Below, piece by piece: positions 20,649 to 32,944 of a stretch of 64,000 nt of DNA. The position numbers and the translations under genes were made by a program. The stretch is from positions 44,178 through 108,177 of the forward strand of contig JAMQCK010000062.1 in NCBI GenBank assembly GCA_024196135.1, given 5' to 3'. Origin of the DNA: Pleurotus ostreatus/Saccharomyces cerevisiae fusant (taxonomy: Eukaryota; Opisthokonta). Numbering within the stretch: the first letter of the stretch is position 1; each line of letters starts with the position of its first letter. The notes beneath the pieces are model-generated. The model was not told the origin of the DNA, searched no databases, and worked only from the letters and a program-made list of their open reading frames with translations.

Positions 20649-23178
20649 AGAATCAGACGCCATGCCATGCTCTTGACGTGCGGGAAATCGCTTGTCCTCT
20701 TTTAGTAGTAATGTAATAATGGATTGTGTATATGGATACCTCTTGCGCTGCCCCCCGGATTTGCGGACCGTCTTCATCGTTGAAGTTGATACAAGTGCCA
20801 AGTGCCCAAGTCCTACTCTTGCTTCTAGCTGGACCGCTCGTCATAGGCCTCCGAGGAGAATGCAAGGCCACAGTCTGAGGCTGCGCCTCTTCCGCCACAG
20901 GCTCGCCGGGTCCTCGGTCGCCGCTACCGCCTTGCTGAAGGCGCGCAACTCCATGAGTCAAGGTCGCGGCGTCCGCCGACCTCTAATTCGAGTCGCGGCC
21001 CAGAGCTGCACCGCGAGATGACCTGCCCAGTAATTGCATGCCTCGTTGCGCGCTCACCTGTCCTGCACTCCCACAATCACCGGCCTCCGTAGCCATGAGG
21101 CAGTAGATGGCGAAGCAGCAGCTCAATCTCGTCGCCTGCCCATCGTGGGTGCGCGCATACACTAAATCGGCATCATATCCCCAGTGAGCGGTCTTTACGT
21201 CTCCGAAGGGCTCGGCCGTAGCGCGATGGTTTGGGGGCGATGCGCGCATTTGTGGCAACGACAGTAGAAGCCTCATGCGAGGTCATACGCGCACATACCG
21301 CTTGAAGGAGTTTGCTGGATGCGGGTGTAGTAAGAGGCCGAAGGGGATCCCGTAATAATCTCAGGGCAGAGAACCGGTGACTTGAGTTGCTGGCGAGGAC
21401 GGTTCGCGGGAAGGAATCTCGAAGGCCTCGTCAGATGTCTACCGGCGATGGCGGGGCGTTCTTGTTGATAATATCCTCTTCAGCTGATCAAGAGGCTTTA
21501 CTGCACTACAGCAGCGATCAGTCAGTGGCGGAGACAGGTGGGCGGGCAGGGTGGCAGATTCGCAAATGTAGAGGACGCACAGTTTACAACGTCGTAAATA
21601 TACTTCCAAGCCAACTGTTCGACGTCAAGGAGTTGGCCAGTAAGGCTAGTGATCCACGCTATAGGGTGACTGCATAGCTGAACGACAGCTAGTCAGCGAA
21701 GGGGTACGAATCGTCCCCGCTGGGCTGGAATTTGTTCGGAAAGATGTTCGGGCGTCATGGCCTGCTGGATGTTCGCGATTGATGGGCCTGGTAATAGCGC
21801 AGCCTGGTCATGAATCTGGGAGCCCAGCGTCTGGATATTGAGGGGCTACAGCTCGAGCCTGGCCCAACGTTTCCCCGCACGACCTGCGCTACTGAAGGAC
21901 GGCGGTGGAGCGAGTTCCCGCACTTATTATGGAAGATGCTGGCATCGAACCTTCCGACGGCACCTTCCGCGGTCGTAGTGGGCTGAATTGTCTATTGATG
22001 TCCATCGTTACGGTTTGCTGAGCCTCTTGTTCGGCCGGGCCTTTGACGCATGGTGCACTGCACATGAGGAAGAGTTACTTGGCTGAATGGCGAGCGGGCT
22101 GGGCTTGCAATACAAGAAGAAGTGAGGTCGAGTGGTTCACCGGCGGTGACATACCGTAGGACGCGTGAACAAGTATCAGCCCTTGTCGATGGTTCTCCGC
22201 CCAGGAAGCGCAGACCGACGCGGAAAAGCGGAGTGGGCCTGAGGATCGAGGTTCTCGGGAGGAGTTAGCACGGTCAACTGGAGGCCTGCCACAGATCTTA
22301 GCCGCCCGGTGAACGGCGCGGTGAGGACAAGTGACATGAACTCTGTCACGGCCAGGCCTACATAAGACCTACACGCGTCGTTCGGCCTGCGCACACAAGG
22401 TCATCATAGAGTCCTGATTTGCGGGAAACACAGAAATTGTACATACCGTCACTGTACATGGTCGTCGTCGAGAACTTGTGTAAAATCAAACAGCCGGAGC
22501 GGGGGTGCATCGCAAACTGTGACAAATAGCAGTCGAAATTCCGTTTGTTGCCTTTAGCGGTCAATGTATATCCCCCATCCCGATTCCTGCGACTCTACTT
22601 GCGCCTAAGAACGATAGCCCACTGAAGCACATGACGTGGAATTATACGAGGCAGAAGCCCGCCGAACTTGTCTCGTCATTCCAGCACGGGGCAAAGGCCA
22701 GGCTCACGCACGCTTCGCTGAAGAATCGCGGCGCGCGCTTTCCTCTATTGGCTCCCGCGTCAATCTACCGCAGCAACTCAGCATTTTCTGTCAACGACAG
22801 ACGAGCAGACTCACCTCCAGTATCGATATAGCGAGATCGGGCCAGCAGGAAGGCTGCTGTCAGCCGCATATCCGGAGCGGGAGATACATCAGCAAGAAGG
22901 CGCATTGTTCTCGCCTCCAACCTAGCACTTGACGTCCATATAGCTTGTTATCGCACACGAGGGGGCGCCAGCGACGAGCACAGAGCCCCAGAAGAGCACC
23001 CGCGTCGGCAGCGACTCCCAGAGACTTTAGCGCGCGAGTTACGGCTGTCGAGGTGGCCACGGCGAAGAGGGCAGAGCTTGGTGCGTACGGCTGTTATAAC
23101 TCGAGGATCTCGCGTCCGCTGACGGTGCAGCCTACAGATCCATCGGAGGACCGTCGACGAAGCTCATTGCCTGCCGAT
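20649..23178. other. 2.5-kb gene-poor stretch
   Basis: Only short open frames on both strands, none with recognisable domains or in-phase splicing partners. The frame upstream of 23179 stays open to about 22945 but has no ATG. It may hold decayed sequence, a noncoding RNA or the long promoter of the regulator at 23179; I cannot tell. Confidence 0.45.
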
Positions 23179-24734
23179 ATGTCAGCGTTACCCAGAACCT
23201 ATCCCCCTCGTGAACCCACCTTCGACTCTAACTATGCCGAGGCCGCCTCACGGTATTACGACCGCTTTAATGGCGCGCCAGAATGGGGTTCGTACGAGGA
23301 AAAACCCTGTCTCGCCGTCTCCCCTTCCATGGGCTACTCTACCACTGGGTTCGTAGGGCCGGATGGATCTCGAGGGACGATGTCAGCCAGCCAGCCTCCC
23401 CCGGCTTACAGTGAGAGCCTACACCAGCTTACCTACACCCCAACGTCGCCGTATCATCGCTCCAATGATCAGTCATCGTGGCGCGCAGACGTCGGTTCTC
23501 TGGGTGGGTTCTCCGAGCGCCCGGGTGGCCCATATAGCACCAAAGGTGAGAAGCCTCATATTAACGGTGTGGTTGGGGTCGACATTGACGCGAAACAGGC
23601 CAAAGGCATGCCTCGGAGGGATACAGCTCCCCAACATCGGGCTGGGAGGGCTACGACCAGCGTGCCACAATGTTGAACGAAGTAAATGGCGGCGCTTATC
23701 CACCAGATGCGATCTCGCGAGGGCGCACAGGGTCTACCGTAGCACAGTCGGAGTTGGCGTACTTCCAGAACGGGTTTGGCGCACCGTACGGGGCGACGAG
23801 AGGAATCGCTGAGCCTCAAGGCCCCAGCGCTGGCGAGGGCGGGAGGAGAGATCGTTCGAAGCTGCCGAGCGGCGGCGCTGCGCCATCCTACTGGTCAAAA
23901 CCGCCTTCCTTTGGTCGGGCGGGAAATCCAGCCGCACGTGATGTTGTGCAGCCTGGCTCTCGCCTCGATGGTACCACTGCAGAGCCGGCTCCTCTGTACA
24001 GCACCATCGCTAACGCGCTCACCCCCGTCTCGCCTGACCATGTATACGCTCAACCGCGCTCGCCGTACCCAAAGATGGAGGTCGCCTCCCCGACGCTGAG
24101 CTACAGCACGCCGCTACCAGCTGCAGGCGCTCCAGACGAATCCCAGGCTCAGCGCTATCCCATTGGCCAGCCATCCGCATCCACCGGCCCTCGATCTGCA
24201 ATAGAGTCGGTCGCTACGACCGCATCTCCCCCGCCAGCCAGTCCACAGGATAAGAAAGGACCGTCTGGCCGTCCCCAGAAGATGCACCAGTGTCCTGTAT
24301 GTCAGAAGTGGTTCCCACGGTGAGCCTGCAGCCCACTACTCCCTGCTCTCCCTGCTCACCATCGACGATAGACCTGGTGGCTTGCAGACGCACATGAACT
24401 CGCATAACAACGTTAAACGTACGTGGCCGTCCCTACGCGAGGCTCTAGAATATTTACTCCATTTTCATTACATATAGCCTACGTCTGCGGCTTCCACGAG
24501 TGCAACCTGCGCTTCACGGTGCAGTCGAACGCCAGGCGGCACCGGCGCAACGCGCACGGGAACGAGTTCGCGCAGCAGTATGAGGAGGCGGAGCGGCGCC
24601 AGCCCCCCAAGCAGCCCAACATCACCTTCGACGACCCCGTCGTGAACAGTCAGATCTTCCTCGAGGCGCCGCGTCAGCTCATGTGGCTCCCGCCCAATGA
24701 GCTCGAGGAGGAGATGACGGGCATCGTCTCTTAG
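23179..24734 (+). CDS. C2H2 zinc-finger transcription factor
   Basis: Exons 23179-23545, 23599-24319, 24372-24418, 24478-24734 give 463 residues, all in phase. The first 370 residues are Ser/Pro/Gly/Tyr-rich and unstructured. Two fingers follow: CPVCQKWFPR...LQTHMNSH (built from two exons) and CGFHECNLRFTVQSNARRH...H, joined by the linker NNVKPYV, close to the canonical TGEKPY linker. The architecture (long disordered N-terminus, two C-terminal fingers with the SNxRRHxRxxHG form) is common among basidiomycete regulators. The tail after the fingers is charged and ends LEEEMTGIVS. Targets unknown. The 47-nt exon 3 carries the histidine half of finger one. Confidence 0.85.
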
Positions 24735-25840
24735 CCCTGGCGCGTCGGCGCTTGCGACCTCGGCAATCTCTCGACGTCTCCCACCGTCAGTCATACTGAC
24801 GTCTTTCCATCCACCTCTTGACTTCATGCGCACCATACCATTGCAAAAACATGTCCCCATGTGTCGACCCCCCTCTGTATGATATATGTACCGTGTCCCG
24901 TTCTTGCTGTCCCGTCTTGCTTGCCTCTGCTTTTTGCATCGTTACATACGCTCCAGTTATCCGTCCGTCTGTTCTCGTATGTCGTTCCTATACTTACTGC
25001 TTAGTATACTCGTATTGTACTCGTATTTCCTCTTCACTATATGGCATCTTGTAATATAGTCGCTTCTTGGCTCATTGAAGGATAGCATCTGCTCTTCTCT
25101 TGCACTGCTACGGCCTGGATGAAGCGACGCTGCGGCGGTGACGACGAAAGGCATCGTGTTCGTCTCGTGGCAATTAATGTACAATGGAAAAACCACGGGC
25201 TTGTTCAGAGGCCTAAAATAGGAGGGATGCCGTTGGTTGTCCCAATTAGACCTCTTTGTGGTGGACTATGGCAGTAAGGTGGTCTGACTTAGGCTGTAGG
25301 CCCAAGCAAAAATAATTATCACTGCCGTGATGTCTGCGCTAAGCGCCGTCCAAATTGGAGCCCGTTGGGGTCGGCAATGATACGCATGACAGAGGCAGTC
25401 AAAGAGACATTGTACAGACACTCAGACTTCCTTTCCGCCACCCCACGTACCATCTCCTACCCTAAAAGGCATGATTTCTGGTAGCCAGCCACAAAGTTGT
25501 GGGTCCACGGCGATTTGCTTCCGGCTTGCGATCAAAAACATTTGATCCCGACACTCCACGCTGGAGGCTGGAGCTTGGCATCAAACGCGGGAGTCCCCCC
25601 GATCGAGGGGAACGTGGAGATCCCGGCAGGACCGTAAGGACCCTGCTGCGCGACGCGGTGCTCTTTCTCCGAGCTCCCCGTCATCTCCCCAACTGCCGTT
25701 CTTTCTTTCCACCGTCACGTCTCTCTTCAAGCTTGCCGACCTCCAGTCCTTACTCACGTTCTATTGGCGAGCTGAAGCGTATCTATACCACCAACTGCTG
25801 AACGACGACCACACAACCAACTACTGCACAACCCATTGTC
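24735..25840. other. intergenic, nothing seen
   Basis: Terminator side of the zinc-finger gene and promoter of the protease. Pyrimidine-rich tracts occur at 24870-25060 and just before 25800. No gene is supported. Confidence 0.5.
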
Positions 25841-27442
25841 ATGCAACTCACACTGTCTTTTGTCTGGCTGGCCGCGCTGGCGGCTGCGGCGCCAATGGAC
25901 CGCCACTTCCACGTCGGCGTGTCCCTTCCCCCGCGCGAGGAGCCTGCTGGCATGAGCATCCCCCTCAGCAAGCGCTCGTTCTTGACCAAGGACAACGGCG
26001 TCTTCGACTCTGACCGCGCGATCGCCCTCTCTGTCCGCACCCACAACAAGCATCAGCAGAACCTTGCAAACCTTCTTGCGAATGTCGGGCAGGATGTCTT
26101 TGGGGGACTAGGGGTGAGTGGCGCATTGGCTGGCAGGAGGAATGTGGGGCTAATGAGAATGTGAAGCGCTTCATCCACCCCAAGTCGTCGCTCCCTGCGC
26201 ATGTCAAGCGCAACCTTGAGGCTCGTCAGGCTATTCCGATGGAGCCCATCGACGGCGACGTCGCCTGGCAAGGCAATGTTTCGATCGGCACGCCCCCGCA
26301 GTCCTTCCGGATTGACTTCGACAGTAAGTGCCCTCATGATGAATGCTGACGCTTGTCACTAATCACGGATGCATCACTTCAGCTGGCTCCGCTGACCTCT
26401 GGGTCCCGTCGAAGAGCTGCACCACTGATGACTGCGCGGACAAGTCGAAGTTCGACCCGAGCGCGTCGTCTTCGAACAAGCAGCAGCCGGGCAACTTCTC
26501 CATCAACTATGCGGACGGCTCCAATGTGCAGGGTGATATCTTCACTGATACCGGTACGTATGATTGTCGACTCAAGCCTTGTTTGCAACTGACAAGCGTC
26601 TTGTAGTCAATGCCGCCGGTATTGAGGTCAAGGACCAATACTTCTCTGCGGTCGACTCCGTGTCTTCCACCCTCGGCGACGAGGCCATCGATGGGTATGT
26701 AGTCTTTCCTTTGCCTAGCAGCAGCGTACTAAACACCCTGTAGAATCATGGGTCTCGCCTTCCCCCGCATCTCCAATCTCGCGCAGGACCCCTTCTTCGT
26801 CCACGCCAAGTCCAGCAACGCGCTCTCTACCTACCAATTCTCCTTCTACCTCACCGAAGGCTCCGACTCCGAGCTCTACCTCGGCGGCACGAACAAGGAC
26901 AAATACACCGGCGACGTCGAATTCCACGACATCGATGAGTCGAGCGGCCACTGGGAGGTCACGGGCGGCACCGCGCGCGTCGCCGGCCAGGAGGTCGTGA
27001 ACAACTTCACCACCATCGTCGACTCGGGCACGACGCTGATCTACGGCCCGCCGGAGGCGGTGAAGAAGCTGTTCGAAGCGGTGGAGGGCGCGTATGAGCA
27101 GGACAAGGCCAATGGCTACTTCGCGTACCCGTGCGACAAGGCGCCGAAGATTGCGTTCAATTATGGCGGGATGGATATTGAGATTTCGGAGGATAATCTG
27201 AACTTGGGCAAGGTCGACGAGGGCTCGTCGGATTGCATTGCTGCCATCTCTGCTCAGGACCTTGGTCTGGGTGAGGGGACGTGGCTCCTCGGTGACGCGT
27301 ACGTTCTGTCTTCCTCGTGCTTGTCTTTGTTTGGTACTGACGCTCGTGGTACAGGTTCATGAAGAACGTGTACACCGTCTTCGACATGGACAAGAAGGCC
27401 GTCGGCTTTGCCACCCTCGCCAACGGCGGCGCCTCGCAATAG
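25841..27442 (+). CDS. secreted pepsin-like aspartic protease (A1 family), copy 1
   Basis: Exons 25841-26113, 26167-26323, 26383-26553, 26607-26694, 26744-27298, 27355-27442; 443 residues. Seen: signal peptide MQLTLSFVWLAALAAAAPM, a propeptide with KR sites, the first catalytic site FDTGSADLWVPS (the Thr codon is split by intron 2), the flap INYADGSNVQGD, the second site VDSGTTLIYG, Cys pairs at CTTDDC and YPCDKAP...DC, and the C-terminal GDAFMKNVYTVFD block. This is the usual complete vacuolar/secreted A1 protease. It is followed by a paralogue with matching introns, so the pair is a tandem duplication. Probably an extracellular nutrient protease; vacuolar sorting cannot be excluded. Confidence 0.93.
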
Positions 27443-28564
27443 ACAACAACACCCACACATTCCCTACCCCAACATTCACGCCTCTTACCCGCACGCACTC
27501 TGCACCCCTCGCTTTCGACTTGCTTTGTCCTACCTTACTCACTCTCCGTACTCGATAGCCTGCCTGCTCCCCTCTTGCTTTACTCACCGTCCGCCTCTTG
27601 CTTAACTCACCCCCACCTCCTGGCTTACCCTAACATCCCTTCGGACAGGCTAACGGACAATGCAATTGAATACTCCTGCACGACATGTATCTGCGCAATG
27701 TGTGAACCGTGAATGTAGCATAGCCGCTGGAACGGCGCTGGATGTAGCTTCAGTGTAGTATACACCATCTGTAAAAGTGACTGAGTCACATAAATCGCGC
27801 CAGGAGCGCGGAATGAAGAACGAGCTCTCCTTTGCGTTGCGTCGCTTTATAACGAACTCGAGCAAATAGATCACATCCGTGTACGGTGAGATGGCAGCTC
27901 ATGCAAATCCTGTCCTCAACGATCATGCAGTTGGTGCGTCATTTTCAGGACTAGCCCCAGAGTTTATGTAGCTCAACTCCTCTGCAGTGCGCAAAGAACC
28001 TCTGCGGGAGTTTCGCTGAAGTCTGTATGCCGAGAGTTTCTCCGCAGAGGCCAACTCCCGGGTCCGGATTCGCGAGTATGGGTGCCCATGCGCACCAGCG
28101 GTTGAGGAGATGCAGCACACCCTCCCGGTAGCTCTCGAGCGAGCTCGATATGGTCCCACTCGTCTCAAACGCGTCCGCACCGCGAGCACAGTGAGAGAAG
28201 AACGCCAAGATGTATTGCTCTGCGGATGATTCGAAGTGTGCCTTGGCATTGCTCGCAGCGGCCCCCGCGGCAGTGGTTCAATTTACCCACCCGGCGACGA
28301 CCCGGCGGACTCGACTGACATGGGCCGGACAACGGTTGCCACGTCCAGCGAGGACGCCTCGTGCTGTTGATGTCATGTGCGATCCCGCACGGCGGGAAAG
28401 GGTGATAAAGAGCAAGCCCCGTGCCCGCACTTCTCCCTCATCTCTCTCTCCCCGGTCATCGTCCTCGTCTTTCATTTTTCTCTGTTACCCAGCCTCCAGC
28501 GAGCTGAAGGCGCGCCTGACACTCACTTGTAACCAACACTTCTGACCGAACGACCGACCTCACC
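27443..28564. other. intergenic between tandem proteases
   Basis: No gene is supported on either strand. The last 150 bases before 28565 are C/T-rich, as expected of a strong basidiomycete promoter. Confidence 0.45.
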
Positions 28565-30656
28565 ATGTTTGCGTACTACTCGCTGCTCGCCACTGTCTCC
28601 CTCGCGCTCTCCGCGGCTGCGATACCCGTCACGCTCCCCGCGGGCCAGCCCGTGCCCATCCGCCGCCGCGCCAAGCTCACCACGGACGACGGCATCTTCG
28701 ACCACGACCGCGCCATCCAGCTCACGGTCCTCACCCAGAACAAGCATCGCCAGAATCTCGTCAACCTCATCGCGAACGTTGGCGAGTCTGCCCTGCGCAA
28801 GGTACGCGCATCGCGAGATCTATCAAGTGCACCCACTCACGATTGACTAGGGTGCGGCCATCAAAGATGTCGCGCGTATTCCCTTGCCAGTGAAGCGCAA
28901 CCTCGAGCAGCGCGCCGCGCTCAAGAAGCGCCAGGCTGTCGAGCTCACTGACGAGGAGGAGGTCGAGTGGCCCGGCTCTATCTCGGTCGGCACGCCCGCC
29001 CAGGACTTCTACGTTGTTTTCGATAGTGCGTGTTATTCTTGTCAGTTGTTCTATTCTATTGTCTTACGAAATCGCGCAGCCGGCTCTGCGGACCTCTGGG
29101 TCCCCTCGTCCGAGTGCTCGTCGACTACTTGCTCCTCCAAGGACAAGTACGACGCGAGCGCGTCTTCCACCAGCGCCGAGGCCGACGGCGAGTTCCAGAT
29201 CCAGTACGGTGACGGTTCCAACGTGTCTGGCCCTATCCGCAAGGACACTGGTAAGCAGGACAAAGTGCCGTGCATACGCAGCGACTGAGTTATGTTTAGT
29301 GACCGTCGCTGGCGTGGCCGCCGAGAACCAGTTCTTCTCCCCTGTGTCCGAGCTCTCGGACAGCTTTGCTGACGATCCTATCGATGGGTATGTACTCGCA
29401 CTGCCCTTGTCTGCGCTTTTGTGCTAACTATACCGCAGCATCCTCGGCATGGCGTACCCCACGATCAGCAACCTCAAGCAGGACCCGTGGTTCACGAACG
29501 CGCAGAAGCAGGGCGCCGTTGCGAGCAACTCCTTTGGCTTCTACCTCGCCGAGCAAGGCTCCGAGCTCTTTGTTGGCGGTACGAACGACAAGCTCTACAC
29601 GGGCGACTTCGAGTACCACGAGACCGACCCGTCGGAGGGCTACTGGCTCACGACCGGCGCGACGCTCAACGTCAACGGCCAGGCCGCTGCGCAGGACTTC
29701 GAGACCATCATCGACTCGGGCACGACGAGTGAGTCCTTTTGCTCTGGACTTCGTGTTGTGAGGGAGAGCGTGTGCTGACAGGTTGCGGTAGTTATGTACG
29801 GCCCGCCTGAGGTTGTGAAGCAGGTGTACTCGAGCATCGAGGGCAGCACGACCTACGACGAGGCGAATGGCATGTACACGTTCCCTTGCGACTCTGCGCC
29901 GACTGTGGCGTTTAACTGGGGTGGCAAGGACTGGGAGGTTACTGCTGAGAAGTGAGTACTTCATAGTGCTTTTCAAGTTCAAGCACTGACGATGCCCTGC
30001 AGCTTCAACCTTGGCAAGACCGAACAGGGCAGCTCTGACTGCGTTGGTGCGCTTGCTGGCCAGGACCTTGGCCTCGGCGACAACACCTGGCTGATCGGTG
30101 ACGCGTGAGTATCCTTCGCATTATCCTCCTTTCCTCCGTATCATACCATTGTCCATCGTGTGCTAACTCCTCGCACAGCTTCATGAAGAACGTCTACACG
30201 GTCTTCGACTTCGAGCAGAACGCGGTCGGCTTCGCCGCGCTCTCTGGCTCCGGCTCGAGCGGCAACTCCTCGTCGAGCGCTGCGCCGTCTGGCTCCGCCA
30301 GCGCGTCCGGCTCTGCGCCCGCCTCCGCGTCGGTGACTGCCACGGAGTCCGGCTCTGCGTCCGCGACCGAGTCTGCGTCTGCGAGTGCGACCGAATCCGG
30401 CTCTGCCAGCGCTACCGAGTCCGCGTCTGAGCCTGCCAGCTCTGGCTCTGCTTCGGAGTCCGCCCCCGCCACCTCCGCCTCCGCGCCTGTCGAGTCCTCC
30501 CCCAGCGCGCCCGCGTCCGCCCCCGCCGCGAGCGAGTCCTCTGGCTCTGGCGCCCCCTGGGGCGAGTGGCCCGGCTCGTCTGACAACGGCGACGACAGCG
30601 GCAGCTGGTGGAACTGGTTCCCCTGGTTCAACAACGGCAACGACCAGAAGAACTGA
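28565..30656 (+). CDS. pepsin-like aspartic protease (A1 family) with Ser/Ala-rich tail, copy 2
   Basis: Exons 28565-28801, 28851-29025, 29080-29250, 29300-29387, 29439-29728, 29792-29951, 30003-30104, 30179-30656; 566 residues. Signal peptide, propeptide, first site DTGSADLWVPSSEC, flap IQYGDGSNVSG, second site IDSGTTIMYG and the end block FMKNVYTVFDF are all intact. It has two introns in the C-terminal lobe that copy 1 lacks. After the catalytic core comes a tail of about 130 residues rich in Ser/Ala/Pro/Thr with repeated SGSAS and ATESAS units, then a Trp-rich end (GSWWNWFPWFNNGN). Such tails are usually O-mannosylated and hold enzymes at the wall; no GPI-type hydrophobic end is present. 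Tandem paralogue of the upstream gene. Confidence 0.93.
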
Positions 30657-31402
30657 GGTACTCGGTCTTTGAGCTCGAGTAATCCTGCCATACCCCGAGC
30701 GCACGCTTTCCTCTTCCTACGACTCCAATGCATACCCCCATTCCCGCGTCGGCGCCCATCCCTACCTCACCACCGCGCAGGCTTGATTACGACCTTCACG
30801 ACCTTGGTGTATAAAGATGGGTGTTTGTTTACTGGCGGCTCCGGTCGACAGAGGGCAGGCCTTTCTGTCGCACTCCAGGATGTCTTGTGTGCTTTGTAGT
30901 CTCAGGAGTTTTTATTGTGCTGTGCTTATTTATATTGAAGACGTTGACCATCGGAATTGACTGGACTGAACGTGAAGGACAAGGCGGAGCAAAGGCCGTT
31001 TTGCGAAAGCACAAGAGCCGTTGTCGGGTGAAGGCGAGATCTGCAGACCTTCCGCACAAGTGGGTTGCTCATACCTCCGTCGATCTGTTCTCGTGGACAC
31101 CGCTCGATGTGCCCGTTCTTATGCAAGGTTCCGATCCTCCGACCGCATACACGCCCGCTTTGGCCAGTGCCACCTCCCTCCGCCTCCGCAAATCCTTCTT
31201 TGCGTGTCAAAGATGCGGCGTATGACCTGCATGACCGTTTATTCATGACCATCTTTGCATTGCAGATCATGATACACACCGTCTGCGGCCGTCCCTTCGG
31301 CTAGACCAGCAGATAGCGAACGAGCTATAAAAGCTCGGGAGGGCCTGCAGGTGTTTCTCCCGACGGTGCGCCTGCCCTCAACCCGCCACGCTCAGTATCA
31401 CG
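30657..31402. other. intergenic, promoter of secreted protein
   Basis: No gene. A TATA-like CTATAAAAG lies at about 31324-31332, 70-80 bases before the ATG at 31403. Confidence 0.5.
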
Positions 31403-32098
31403 ATGCAGTCCCTGCTACTCTTCACGCTCTTTTTCATACCCGCGTTTGCCGCGCCCTTCCGCCCGTGGAAGGCGCCTCGCGTCTCGCACACCCCGGGTGG
31501 CGGCGTCAGCCCCCGCGCCGACAACAGCACCGCGGACGCGCTCACCACGCAGCTCCTTGCCATGGCGCCCAATACCAACTCATGCGTCGGTGCCAAGTAC
31601 CCCGACGAGTGCCGCGTCGCCTCGCAGGCCGCACAACCCATCCTCGACTCCTTCGCCACCTACGCGCTCAATGATACGAACGAGCAGGCGGCCGTCATCT
31701 CCCTCATGCTCTACGAGAGCGGCGAGTTCAAGTACAACTGGGGCCACTTCGTCGCGGGCGAGACCGTGCACACGCCGGGGAAGGGCACGCGCAACATGCA
31801 GTCCGCGACCTACAACGAGATGTACGCGCGGGAGCTATTTGGGGACGACAAGGTCAACGTGGCGAATTCGACTGGTGGCGCGGATGGGATCCTTGAGCTT
31901 GTGAGCCCGGATGGGCCAAGCTTCGGGTCGGCGGCGTGGTTCCTGACGAGCCAGTGCGACGAGGCGGTGCGCAAGGGGGTGCAGTCGGGTACCCAGGACG
32001 GCTGGTCGGTGTACATCACGGACTGCATCGGCACCACGGTCGACCAAGGAAGAATTGATTACTGGAACAAGGCCAAGGAGGCTTTGGGCGCCCAATGA
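31403..32098 (+). CDS. secreted protein of unknown function
   Basis: Intronless, 231 residues. Signal peptide MQSLLLFTLFFIPAFA, then an APF start typical after cleavage. Four cysteines (SCVGAKYPDEC, SQCDE, TDCIG) suggest two disulfides; there are three or more N-glycosylation sequons (NST, NDT, NST). The core MLYESGEFKYNWGHF...PGKGTRNMQ...YARELFG looks like a compact helical enzyme-like domain, and I have the impression of a widely spread basidiomycete secreted family, but I cannot name it. Placed after two secreted proteases, in the same direction. A TATA box and lack of introns fit a strongly regulated secreted gene. Confidence 0.8.
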   Translation: MQSLLLFTLFFIPAFAAPFRPWKAPRVSHTPGGGVSPRADNSTADALTTQLLAMAPNTNSCVGAKYPDECRVASQAAQPILDSFATYALNDTNEQAAVISLMLYESGEFKYNWGHFVAGETVHTPGKGTRNMQSATYNEMYARELFGDDKVNVANSTGGADGILELVSPDGPSFGSAAWFLTSQCDEAVRKGVQSGTQDGWSVYITDCIGTTVDQGRIDYWNKAKEALGAQ

Positions 32099-32374
32099 TC
32101 TGTCGTTCGTTACTTTATTCTCGGAGGAGGGGTTCTGGAGGGTCTGCCGACTGGTGGAGGATTGCTATCTATATAATGTATTCAGCATCGTAATTTCAGC
32201 CTGCGCGCACATAACATGTTTGGCGAAGGGAGGTCTGCGGTTCCCGTACGAGCAGCGCGATATGATAGGACGAGTTTGGCTGGAGGGTGAATCAACCCAA
32301 AGTCTTCGAGGTCACACAAGGATTGTTGTCCGTCATAATGCATGTATTGCATGTGGCATATCGGGCGGAAGCGT

Positions 32375-32944
32375 CTACTCCTCGTCATCCTCCTCCTCCT
32401 CAAGGGTGTTGCTGAACTTGAGGGTGTAGTTGTCCTTGGAGGTGGCAACAACACTATAGGTGGCGTAAATACGATGACCAGATGTAGATATAGGTGTCAA
32501 CGCACCGAATGAAGTCGCGGGTGCCGCTCTTCTTGAGGTACTTCTTCGTGAGATACTTGAGGTAGCGCTTGGAGAAGGGGATGTTGGCGGTCACGATGAC
32601 CCTCTTCTTGCCTGGGAAGGTAAATTGGTAAGAAGGAGGGAATCCAGCGTCTTGCACCAGAAGCACATACCATCGCGGGTGACCTTGATGGCGTCCCCGA
32701 GGTTGCCAGCCTTACCCTCGACCTATACACCGTCAACACCACCGTAAATTACGCTTCAAAGCTGCATTTCACCTTGATGTGGTCGTGCAAGAACTTCTCA
32801 AACTCGGCACCGTCGAATATACCCTCCTCTGAGGGCTTCGAGATGTCGATGATGAACTTCTGCTTGGGGGAGGTCGTGGGCTTAACCTATACGCATACAA
32901 CTTTCAGAACAGGTTCCAATATGTGATCGGAGCGTACAAACCAT
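32375..32944 (-). CDS. RPL22: 60S ribosomal protein L22 (eL22)
   Basis: Exons 32944-32942 (ATG only), 32886-32773, 32722-32671, 32611-32506, 32453-32375; 117 residues. Structural protein of the large ribosomal subunit. Seen: [37 protein letters not shown], the basic RNA-binding part [20 protein letters not shown] and [24 protein letters not shown], and the acidic Glu/Asp tail typical of eL22. Four introns in such a short gene, the first directly after the start codon, are usual for fungal ribosomal protein genes. Confidence 0.95.

Noticed and set aside
30141..30733. Two long minus-strand frames opposite the protease tail
   Set aside because: Antisense of the Ser/Ala repeat; the real gene is on the plus strand with both catalytic sites.
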